Source: Kitasatospora sp. MAA19
Lineage (GTDB): Bacteria; Actinomycetota; Actinomycetes; Streptomycetales; Streptomycetaceae
NCBI RefSeq assembly: GCF_029894125.1
Contig: NZ_JARXYZ010000016.1
Coordinates: 1-64,000, forward strand
Direction of reading: 5' to 3'
Length of the DNA: 64,000 bases
Shown here in pieces: positions 52,327 through 58,766 of the stretch (positions are counted from its first letter, which is position 1; the number at the start of each line of letters is the position of its first letter). Position numbers and translations under genes: made by a program. Below the pieces are notes generated by a model. It searched no databases and was not told the DNA's origin. It saw only the letters and a program-made list of their open reading frames with translations.

Positions 52327-52426
52327 CAGGACCGCACCGACGGCATGACCGTCGGGGCGAATCCGCCCAGCTCCCGCTCGGGCGCCGGTACCGTTCCGCG
52401 TGCGACCACGGAACGGAGGCCGGACT

Positions 52427-53611
52427 ATGCCCGGAACGACTGCTGCCGCACTCGGTCTGCGAATCGAAACCGCGCGCAAGGCTGCGGGGTTGAGTCGACG
52501 CCAGGTCTGGGAGTCATCTGGCGTCAGCGTCAGCATGATCCGCAAGGTGGAGGATGGCGAGCGCCGGCCCAGTGACTCGGTACTCGATGCGCTGGCCAGG
52601 ACGATCGGGACCGCCCCGGAGGACCTGACGGAGGGACCGCGGCGCACGGATAGCAGGGTGCACCAGGCTATCCCTGAGCTGCAGCGTGTCATCGCCGCCT
52701 ACGACCTGCCGGACGACGGCCCGGTGCGGCCGGTGTCCGCGATCGCGGGCGACGTCGATCGGACTGTCGATGACCGGGTGCAGTCCCAGTACGTCAGTCT
52801 CGCCCAGCAGATACCGCCCCTGCTGGCGGAGCTGTTTCGCGCCGTTGATCAGGCGCGCGGCGTTGAGCGTGAGCGGGCCGCGCGGCTCTTGGCGCTGGCG
52901 GTCAGGTCGGCAGACGCGGTGGCCTACAAATACGGCTACCGGGACTTAAGCGCCCGGCTGGTCGAGTTGATGCGGTGGGCGGCGGGGCTCACCAACGACC
53001 CGGCGCTGGAAGCTGCTGCCGCCTACGTCCGCATGGAGACGTTCTTCTCCGCAGGCCAGCTCGATCCTGGTCTGCGGTCGCTCCGGGCCGCAGCCGACCA
53101 AATGCCGGCGCCAACGACGGAGCCGCTGGCCGCTGCGGCTGCAGCGCTTCACATGCGGGCAGCAGTCGTGGCTGGACGAATGCGGCGCCCGGACGCGGCC
53201 CGAGAGCACCTTCGGGACGCCGAGGTGCTGTCCCGACGCGTTCGGGAGGGACTGTACGACGGGACCGCGGTTGGTCCGGACTCGCTGGAGATCCACCGGC
53301 TCTCGGTGGCAGTCGAGGTCGGCGAGCAGGAGGACCTCCGGGCGGCGGTGGAGACAGCGGCCCGGTGGGCGCCCCCGCGGGACCTCCCCGCAGAACGGCG
53401 GTCGCACTACTACATCGACCTCGGGCGCGCCCAGATGACGCTGGGACAGCCGCAGCACGCGAAGGAGTCGCTGCTGGTGGCGCGGCAGATCGCGCCCCAG
53501 CATGTTCGTGAACACGGCCAGGTGCGTGCGGAGTTGGCCACGATGGTCCGGCTGTCTCGTGGCCGGGACGAGCAGCTGCTCCAGTTCGCGCGGTGGGCCA
53601 AGGCGGTCTGA
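52427..53611 (+). CDS. XRE-family regulator with TPR-like C-terminal domain
   Basis: This 394-residue protein has an N-terminal helix-turn-helix (about 8-65: LGLRIETARKAAGLSRRQVW and VSMIRKVEDGERRPSDSVL). The rest is all-helical and Ala/Arg/Leu-rich with TPR-like repeats (YIDLGRAQMTLGQPQHAKES). This layout is that of Streptomyces XRE regulators that sense a ligand or peptide through the TPR part. GGAGG seven bases before the ATG fixes the start. It probably controls the small genes behind it; this is inference. Confidence 0.88.
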   Translation: MPGTTAAALGLRIETARKAAGLSRRQVWESSGVSVSMIRKVEDGERRPSDSVLDALARTIGTAPEDLTEGPRRTDSRVHQAIPELQRVIAAYDLPDDGPVRPVSAIAGDVDRTVDDRVQSQYVSLAQQIPPLLAELFRAVDQARGVERERAARLLALAVRSADAVAYKYGYRDLSARLVELMRWAAGLTNDPALEAAAAYVRMETFFSAGQLDPGLRSLRAAADQMPAPTTEPLAAAAAALHMRAAVVAGRMRRPDAAREHLRDAEVLSRRVREGLYDGTAVGPDSLEIHRLSVAVEVGEQEDLRAAVETAARWAPPRDLPAERRSHYYIDLGRAQMTLGQPQHAKESLLVARQIAPQHVREHGQVRAELATMVRLSRGRDEQLLQFARWAKAV

Positions 53612-53667
53612 GGGGGTGCCACAGGTTGTGGCACTTTCGGGGATGGCTGCCGGGGACGCTTAGTGGC

Positions 53668-53874
53668 GTGACGGGGACAGCGAACCGGCAGGTTGTCGAC
53701 CCGGGGTCAATAGGCCCCGCGCGGCTCCACGGGGAGGCGTGCATCAGCTGTGGCTCTCCTGAGCCTCCGATGGTTGCGGCTGGCCACGTCTACACGTCGA
53801 CCGGCTCCAGGACGGCGCCGCTCGGCTGGGCTGTTGTTGCTCACCCGGCTTGCGCCGAGGAGGACCCGCGTTGA
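53668..53874 (+). CDS. Small Cys-containing protein, possible zinc binder
   Basis: This 68-residue protein has ACISCGSPEPP near residue 25 and AVVAHPAC near the C-terminus, a CxxC plus H/C pattern that could hold zinc. Similar small proteins of unknown role often accompany XRE regulators in Streptomyces (recollection, not searched). The GTG start is uncertain. Its TGA overlaps the TTG start of the next gene, and GAGGAGG inside its end serves that gene. Confidence 0.6.
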   Translation: MTGTANRQVVDPGSIGPARLHGEACISCGSPEPPMVAAGHVYTSTGSRTAPLGWAVVAHPACAEEDPR

Positions 53875-54644
53875 TCGATGACGACCTGACCGTTTCGGTG
53901 GACAGCCGCTTGGAGCCGGTCACCGCGCCGGCGCTGCAGGCTCTGGACATCCTGTGGCAGACGCTGCGCGAGCTGCCGATCGGCGAGTACCAGCTGCGGG
54001 CGATGGAGCGGCTGGTGGGCAGCGGCGACACGCGCGACTTGGAGCGCTGGATGCACGGCGACGAGGCCACCGACTGGACGCTCGCCCTCGAAGGGGATGC
54101 CGTCGCTGTCGCGCGGGTGTCGTACGGCGACCGCCTGACCTGTCGGCAGCGCGTCGCCGCCCGCTACCGCCCGGAGCTGGTGGAACGCCCAGCTGGCCAC
54201 CCCGACCAGTGGGTCGCCCTGGATCTGGTGACCGGCTACCCGGCTACCGAGCGGCCTACGAGTAGACCCGCCTCGGGACAGATCCGACCGTCCGCACGGC
54301 GGTCGTCGAACACTGCCCTGTTCTCGTTTCCTCCCAGCCTGGCGACAACACCGGGTCCGGGAGGTAGCGCCACTCGATATCACCGAGAGGAGCATCATCA
54401 TGATCAGCTCGCCGATTCCGCTCGTGAGCGCGACGACGTTCGGCTCTGTCGTGTCCACCGTGCTCGACAACAACGAGGGCATGACGGTCGAGATGGCGGA
54501 GCGCATCGTTCGCGAGGCGCTCGCGTTCGTCGTCACCGGCGCCCGGCGCCCCCACCTGGCCATGGCGCCGAGTCGCATCGTGGACGAGGGCTGGCACGCA
54601 CTCATCGTCCACACCGAGGTCTACTCCGAGTTGTGCGCCCGTGA
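53871..54644 (+). CDS. Uncharacterised protein; 3' part doubtful
   Basis: From a TTG start seven bases after a perfect GAGGAGG, the reading begins IDDDLTVSVDSRLEPVTAPAL and looks like real coding up to about 54260 (LVTGYPATERPTSRP). The remaining ~125 codons turn Arg/His-rich and overlap the well-supported gene at 54400 in another frame. A stop has probably been lost by frameshift near 54265, or the true protein is about 130 residues. I do not recognise the family. Confidence 0.45.
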   Translation: MIDDDLTVSVDSRLEPVTAPALQALDILWQTLRELPIGEYQLRAMERLVGSGDTRDLERWMHGDEATDWTLALEGDAVAVARVSYGDRLTCRQRVAARYRPELVERPAGHPDQWVALDLVTGYPATERPTSRPASGQIRPSARRSSNTALFSFPPSLATTPGPGGSATRYHREEHHHDQLADSARERDDVRLCRVHRARQQRGHDGRDGGAHRSRGARVRRHRRPAPPPGHGAESHRGRGLARTHRPHRGLLRVVRP

Positions 54645-54882
54645 GGGCGTGTTCGTCCACCACAGTCCCGGCTTCGACCCGGACAACTTCGACCCGAACA
54701 TCCTGGATCAGACCCAGGACGCCATTCGGGCCGCCGGGTTCGAGGTCGACCCGGAGCTGTGGCGGGCGCCCACGGACGACTCCCTCGTATCCGTCGCGGC
54801 GAACTGCCAGCACGCGCCGCGCTGCAAGATCCGGCCCATGCCGAAACCGGAGAAGCCCTGCAACAAGCCGGCCGTTGCCTGA
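54400..54882 (+). CDS. GRDP/DUF1399-like uncharacterised protein
   Basis: This 160-residue protein contains MAPSRIVDEGWHALIVHTEV followed by YSELCAREGVFVHHSP. The VDEGWHxxIxHTxxYxxLC...HH spacing resembles glycine-rich-domain-containing (DUF1399) proteins, whose His residues may bind metal. The C-terminus carries three Cys and a Lys/Pro-rich stretch (CKIRPMPKPEKPC). GAGAGGAG seven bases before the ATG is a strong ribosome site. The function is unknown. Confidence 0.72.
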   Translation: MISSPIPLVSATTFGSVVSTVLDNNEGMTVEMAERIVREALAFVVTGARRPHLAMAPSRIVDEGWHALIVHTEVYSELCAREGVFVHHSPGFDPDNFDPNILDQTQDAIRAAGFEVDPELWRAPTDDSLVSVAANCQHAPRCKIRPMPKPEKPCNKPAVA

Positions 54883-54923
54883 CGGACGCGTACGCTGCCG
54901 GACAGTCGACAGGAGGTTCTCCC

Positions 54924-55091
54924 ATGGGTGAGTACATCAACCCGCGCTACGCGCACGTTGTCGAGTGGTACCGGCAGCAGCAGGTGAGTCCCGACCCGGA
55001 ACAGGCGCTCGGCCGGCCAGTCTTCCGGGCTGACGACGAGCCTGTACCTCCTCGTCTCGGGTTCCTCATGGAACCGGTCCCGAGCGAGTAG
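54924..55091 (+). CDS. 55-residue small protein, function unknown
   Basis: AGGAGG seven bases before the ATG gives a clear start. The product begins MGEYINPRYAHVVEWYRQQQ, has an amphipathic helix, then a Pro-rich tail, and no Cys or membrane segment. It lies 41 bp after the GRDP-like gene, so it is probably the last gene of the same transcript within the element. Confidence 0.6.
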   Translation: MGEYINPRYAHVVEWYRQQQVSPDPEQALGRPVFRADDEPVPPRLGFLMEPVPSE

Positions 55092-55138
55092 CACGCCCCT
55101 GGCCGGCCGTACGGCGACACGGCCGGCCAGGGCCTGCC

Positions 55139-55241
55139 GCCGCTGTACGCCGCTCCCCCGCTGCTCTCCCGGATGGTCGACGCGGGCCTGCTGGGCCGCA
55201 AGTCCGGCCGCGGCTTCTACGACTACACCGCGAGCGCCTGA
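55139..55241 (+). repeat. 103-bp direct repeat, copy 2 (displaced original gene end)
   Basis: Identical to 51473-51575. It encodes the last 34 codons of the dehydrogenase but has no start or upstream gene. It is followed at once by the kind of hairpin that would have terminated the original gene, so this is likely the ancestral 3' end. Confidence 0.97.
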
Positions 55242-55264
55242 GCACCGGCCGGCGGACGGCGACG

Positions 55265-55293
55265 GGGCCCGGGAGCATGCCGCTCCCGGGCCC
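55265..55293. terminator. Bidirectional terminator (chitosanase gene / original dehydrogenase gene)
   Basis: A perfect 12-bp stem GGGCCCGGGAGC / GCTCCCGGGCCC with loop ATGCC lies 24 bp after repeat copy 2 and 15 bp past the stop of the leftward chitosanase gene. Confidence 0.85.
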
Positions 55294-55307
55294 AGGCCTA
55301 CGTCACG

Positions 55308-56150
55308 TCAGCTGTTGATGGCGTAACTGTCGCCGTAGACCTTCCACTTGAGCGGCGGGTTGAGGTCGAAGTTCTTCGCGTTGAGGAAGACCGACTGCTC
55401 GGTGTCGACCCGGCTGGTGTCGGAATGCGCCTCCTCCTTCTTCATGACCACCTTGCGGGCGTCCAGGAAGGCCTTGAGGTAGGTGGCCTCGTCGCCGCCC
55501 TGGGCGGGGGTCTTGGCCTTCTTCATGGCGGCGGCGCGGATGCCACCGAAGCTGTCCGAGCTGTTGCCGGGGCCGTGCATGACGATGGCGTCGTAGTAGG
55601 CGAACTGGCCGAGCGCGCGCAGGCCGTCCGACTTGGCCTGGTTGACGGAGGGGTTGAAGTACACCCGGTCGCGCTCGTCGTCCTGGGCCTTCTGGAAGAC
55701 GGTGTCCTTGGCGGCGGTGGCCCAGTCCTTGACGAAGGGGGTGCCGAGGCCGGAGTGCGAGGCGCTGCCGTTGACCTTCTTCAGGGCCGGCAGGTACTTG
55801 GCGAGGATGTTGCCGGGCTTGAGGTCCGTGTAGTGCTGGACGAGGTCGAGCATGTCACCGGTGCCGGAACAGAAGCCGATGATGCCGGCGGTGTAGCCGC
55901 GCCCGTCGCCGATGTCCTCGATGTACTTGTACTGGGCCTTCCAGTCCAGCGAGGAGTTCTCCGCGCTGGACACCAGCTGCATCGCGATGTCCTTCTTGTG
56001 CGGGTCGTCCAGCCCGACTCCCTTGAGCTGGACGGATGCCGCGGCCGCCGGGGCGGCGGCGGCCGCGCCGGCGGCCGCGACCGTGGCGGGTGCGGCCACC
56101 AGGGCGGCGGCGAGGGCTATGCGCAGGGCACGGTGGTACTGGGGACGCAT
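55308..56150 (-). CDS. csn: Secreted GH46 chitosanase
   Basis: This 280-residue precursor has an Ala-rich signal peptide of about 38 residues. The mature enzyme begins near VQLKGVGLDDPHKKDIAMQL. The catalytic acid E64 (SSAENS) and base D82 (IEDIGDGRGYTAG) are spaced 18 residues apart, exactly as Glu22 and Asp40 of the Streptomyces/Kitasatospora N174 enzyme, which the whole sequence closely resembles. It cleaves beta-1,4 bonds in chitosan outside the cell. GGAG precedes the ATG, and a palindromic operator lies 24 bp upstream. Confidence 0.96.
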   Translation of the reverse strand: MRPQYHRALRIALAAALVAAPATVAAAGAAAAAPAAAASVQLKGVGLDDPHKKDIAMQLVSSAENSSLDWKAQYKYIEDIGDGRGYTAGIIGFCSGTGDMLDLVQHYTDLKPGNILAKYLPALKKVNGSASHSGLGTPFVKDWATAAKDTVFQKAQDDERDRVYFNPSVNQAKSDGLRALGQFAYYDAIVMHGPGNSSDSFGGIRAAAMKKAKTPAQGGDEATYLKAFLDARKVVMKKEEAHSDTSRVDTEQSVFLNAKNFDLNPPLKWKVYGDSYAINS

Positions 56151-56173
56151 ACGATGCTCCGTTTCCTCGGGCG

Positions 56174-56192
56174 GTTAGGAAACTTTCCTAAC
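56174..56192 (-). promoter_or_regulatory. CsnR-type operator of the chitosanase gene
   Basis: A perfect palindrome GTTAGGAAA-C-TTTCCTAAC with 9-bp arms lies 24 bp before the start codon. Actinobacterial chitosanase genes are repressed by the ROK-family protein CsnR through such an AGGAAA/TTTCCT palindrome. A -10-like TAATTT (56196-56201, leftward) sits right next to it, so binding would block transcription. Confidence 0.8.
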
Positions 56193-56328
56193 GGGAAATT
56201 AGCGCCTCGAACCCCCGCCTCCGCAAGGGTTTTGACAGAACCTCTTCAAATTTCTTCGCTACCGGACGAAGGGCCCGGAGGCGGCCGCCACGGCAAGGGC
56301 TTTGACCGACCGTCCTCGATCTCTCCGC

Positions 56329-57303
56329 TCAGACCGCCCGGCGGCGCACCCACCAGACCGTCGCCGCGCACAGCGCCACCGCGAGCAGGAGCATCCACCC
56401 CAGCTCGATGAACTGGAACGACCAGTAGCGCCCGTCCGGCTGGTACGTCTCGTGCACCGAGTAGCCTCCCTCGCTCACCAGCTTCTGGGCGCCGTAGTAG
56501 TCGTGTCCCAGGTCGTAGATCTCACCACTGCGAATCCGATTCCCGGCCGGGTCGGCGTACCACACGCTCAACTCCCAGCGGTGGTCGACCGAGGACTGGG
56601 CCAGCGTGTGCACCGTCTCCTCCAGCGGGGTTCGGTAGTGGAAGCGCAGGGACTCGGCCACCAGAGTGGTCACGACCGAGGCCACCACACCGATCCCGAC
56701 CGCCACCACCGTCCGCCGCAGCACCGCGCCCGCGAGCGCGGCCACCGCGAAGACCAGCAGGACCCGGCCGACCAGGGCGGGCGGAGCGGCCGAGAAGAGC
56801 AGGGGCAGGAAGCGGCCCGACTCCCCCGCCATCGGCGCGATCCACCAGCTGAACACCACGGCCACCAGTACCGTCGCGGCCGCCAGCACACCGCCCACGA
56901 CGGCCAGCACACCCACCGTCCACCGGGTCCGCCCGGCCCCCTGGGTCCAGGCGAAGCGGACCGTGCCGTGCTCGAACTCCCGCGCCAGCAACGGGCCGCC
57001 CACGAAAGCGCCGAGGGCTCCGCCCAGGAAGTAGACGATGTTCCCACCGACCGTCAGCTCGGTACCGTACTCGCGCAGGAACTCCTTCCACCGCTCGTTG
57101 CAGGCCCGCGTCGTCATGTCGCAGCCACCCGCACCGGAACGCTCGAACCCGGCGTGCAGGAAGTACCCGGTGACGGCCAGCAGCAGGGTGAGCCCGGCGA
57201 GGACGCCCAGCAGGGTCCGCAGCGCGGACCGGTGGCGGAGCCAGGCCGCCCGGATCGCGCCGCTGCGGGGCAGCGCGGCGGGAACGGCGGTGACGGCACT
57301 CAT
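56329..57303 (-). CDS. ABC transporter permease (YtrF/ABC-2 type)
   Basis: This 324-residue membrane protein has about six hydrophobic segments (LLGVLAGLTLLLAVTGYFLH; IVYFLGGALGAFVGGPLL; TVGVLAVVGGVLAAATVLVA and others) and an extracytoplasmic loop of some 80 residues before the last helix. Its partner is the ATPase encoded directly upstream; the two overlap by 4 bp. With the GntR gene they form a three-gene unit like the ytr systems that answer cell-envelope stress. The transported molecule is unknown. Confidence 0.87.
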   Translation of the reverse strand: MSAVTAVPAALPRSGAIRAAWLRHRSALRTLLGVLAGLTLLLAVTGYFLHAGFERSGAGGCDMTTRACNERWKEFLREYGTELTVGGNIVYFLGGALGAFVGGPLLAREFEHGTVRFAWTQGAGRTRWTVGVLAVVGGVLAAATVLVAVVFSWWIAPMAGESGRFLPLLFSAAPPALVGRVLLVFAVAALAGAVLRRTVVAVGIGVVASVVTTLVAESLRFHYRTPLEETVHTLAQSSVDHRWELSVWYADPAGNRIRSGEIYDLGHDYYGAQKLVSEGGYSVHETYQPDGRYWSFQFIELGWMLLLAVALCAATVWWVRRRAV

Positions 57304-58226
57304 GACAGCATCGCTTTCTCGGACGTACGGACGGCCCCGCGCGGGCCAGGCAGGGCGGAGACGGCCGGCTCGCGCAAGTAGGAGAGCACCAGCTCCTCCA
57401 GGCCGACACGCTGTTGGCGCCAGCCCCCGGAGACCGGCGCGTCCACGCCGCCGGTGCGGACCAGCAGGTGGGACTGGACGCCGGCCCGGCGGTCGCGGAC
57501 CACCGGCAGGCGGGCGGCGAGCTCGTCCGCCTCGGCCGTCGGGCCGGTCAGCATCCGGTGGCCGCCGACCAGGTCGTCCACCTCCCCCGCCACCTGGACC
57601 CGGCCACCGCCGAGCACCACCAGGTAGTCGCAGGTCTGCTCCAGCTCGTTGACGGCGTGCGAGGAGAACACCACCGACAGGCCGTCCTCGGCCACGGCCG
57701 TCAGCAGCACGGCCATGAAGTCGTGCCGGGCCAGCGGATCCAGGGCCGCCAACGGCTCGTCCAGCAGCAGCAGTTCAGGACGCTTGGCGAGGGCCAGGGC
57801 GAGCGACACCTGGGCCTGCTGGCCGCCGGAGAGCCGGCCGTACTTGCGGTCCAGCGGGATGCCGAGACCGTCCAGGTGGGTACGCGCCCGGGCCCCGTCC
57901 CAGCGGCGGTTCAGGTGGCCGCCCATCCGGAGCAGATCGCGGACGGGCAGGCCCGGGTAGAGCGAGGCGTTCTGGGCGACGACGCCGATCCGGCCCAACG
58001 CCTCTGGTGAGCCCGGGAGTTGACCGCCGAGGACGGACAGCATGCCCTCGCTCGGCAGGGTCAGGCCGGCGGCCAGGCCCAGCAGGGTGGACTTGCCGGC
58101 GCCGTTCGGGCCGACCAGCGCCACCACGCGCCCGGCCGGGACGGCGAGGTTGCAGTCCCGCAGCGCCCAGGAGCGGCGGTAGCGCTTACCCAGCCCGCCG
58201 CAGTCGATCACCGTGTCCGCGGCCAT
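57300..58226 (-). CDS. ABC transporter ATP-binding protein
   Basis: This 308-residue ATPase has Walker A VGPNGAGKSTLLGLAAG, signature LSGGQQAQVSLALALA, Walker B LLLLDEPLAALDP and the switch His in VVFSSHAVNELEQ. It has the daunorubicin/bacitracin-exporter type of nucleotide-binding domain. A C-terminal ~80 residues form an accessory domain. The start overlaps the GntR stop by one base (TGATG), so the pair is translationally coupled. Confidence 0.92.
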   Translation of the reverse strand: MAADTVIDCGGLGKRYRRSWALRDCNLAVPAGRVVALVGPNGAGKSTLLGLAAGLTLPSEGMLSVLGGQLPGSPEALGRIGVVAQNASLYPGLPVRDLLRMGGHLNRRWDGARARTHLDGLGIPLDRKYGRLSGGQQAQVSLALALAKRPELLLLDEPLAALDPLARHDFMAVLLTAVAEDGLSVVFSSHAVNELEQTCDYLVVLGGGRVQVAGEVDDLVGGHRMLTGPTAEADELAARLPVVRDRRAGVQSHLLVRTGGVDAPVSGGWRQQRVGLEELVLSYLREPAVSALPGPRGAVRTSEKAMLS

Positions 58227-58663
58227 CAGGCCACCACCCCGTCCCGTCCCTCGCGCAGGTCGCGCAGCGCGTCCTCGAACACCGCGACCATCCCCCCTTC
58301 GTCCAGCCCGGCGTTCCGCGCCGAGCGCATCCAGTCCAGCAGCCCCCGCCGCAGCGCGGCCCGTTCGCGCAGCGGCACCACTCCGGCGGGCAGCCCACGC
58401 ACGAAGGTGCCCTGACCGCGCCGGCCGACCGCCAGGCCGCGGTGCTCCAGTTCGCGGTACGCCTTGAGCACGGTGTTGGGGTTGATCGCCAGCCCCGCCA
58501 CCACCTCGCGTACCCGGGGCAAGCGGTCCCCCTCGGTCAACCAGCCCATCCGCAGCGCCTGTTCGACCTGCTGCACGAGTTGCAGGTAGGTCGGGACACC
58601 GGAGGCCGGGTCCAGACGGAACTCGATCGGGGAGGGCTGGTCGGCACCTTTGTCTAGTTCCAT
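58226..58663 (-). CDS. GntR-family regulator, YtrA subfamily
   Basis: This 145-residue protein has a winged helix at about 14-80 (PTYLQLVQQVEQALRMGWLT, LAINPNTVLKAYRELEHRGL) and a short helical C-terminal dimer region, the mark of the YtrA subfamily. These regulators usually repress their own operon with an ABC exporter, as here. No ribosome site precedes the ATG, and the AT-rich start region carries repeated AGTT/TTAACT motifs that could be its own operator. Confidence 0.9.
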   Translation of the reverse strand: MELDKGADQPSPIEFRLDPASGVPTYLQLVQQVEQALRMGWLTEGDRLPRVREVVAGLAINPNTVLKAYRELEHRGLAVGRRGQGTFVRGLPAGVVPLRERAALRRGLLDWMRSARNAGLDEGGMVAVFEDALRDLREGRDGVVA

Positions 58664-58679
58664 AGTTAATGAGTTAAGT
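58657..58679 (-). promoter_or_regulatory. Possible autoregulatory operator/promoter of the GntR-ABC operon
   Basis: A conspicuous AT-rich island spans the start codon. Rightward it reads AGTTCCATAGTTAATGAGTT plus AAG, i.e. AGTT three times at 8-9-bp steps; leftward it shows TTAACTCATTAACT. Short AT-rich repeats at the promoter are typical for YtrA-type operators. With no ribosome site, transcription may start at or close to the ATG. Confidence 0.4.
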
Positions 58680-58715
58680 GGCGATGGCGACGGGCCGTCA
58701 ACCCAAGGAAAGGCA

Positions 58716-58753
58716 AAGGGCCCCGCCCGGACCGAGGTCCGGACGGGGCCCTT
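58716..58753 (-). terminator. Terminator of pheST
   Basis: In the leftward RNA an 18-bp stem (AAGGGCCCCGTCCGGACC with its partner, one G-U pair) encloses a 2-nt centre and is followed by TGCCTTTCCTT. It lies 13 bp after the pheT stop. Confidence 0.8.
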
Positions 58754-58766
58754 GGGCCGGGCGTGA

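Larger units (their letters stand above)
51473..55241. mobile_element. Putative 3.67-kb integrated element at the 3' end of a dehydrogenase gene
   Basis: Two perfect 103-bp direct repeats bracket 3563 bp with six short genes. The repeat is the end of the host gene, and the hairpin terminator expected behind that gene lies after copy 2. So foreign DNA seems to have entered at the gene's 3' end and brought an identical end with it, the way integrating elements use attL/attR. No integrase, transposase or replication gene is present, so it would be a mobilisable remnant or cassette. Unequal recombination after a duplication, followed by loss, is an alternative. Confidence 0.6.

Noticed and set aside
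55139..55241. A truncated second dehydrogenase gene (ordinary pseudogene)
   Set aside because: It is only 103 bp with perfect identity and no upstream homology. The position of the native terminator makes a repeat flanking an insertion the better reading.
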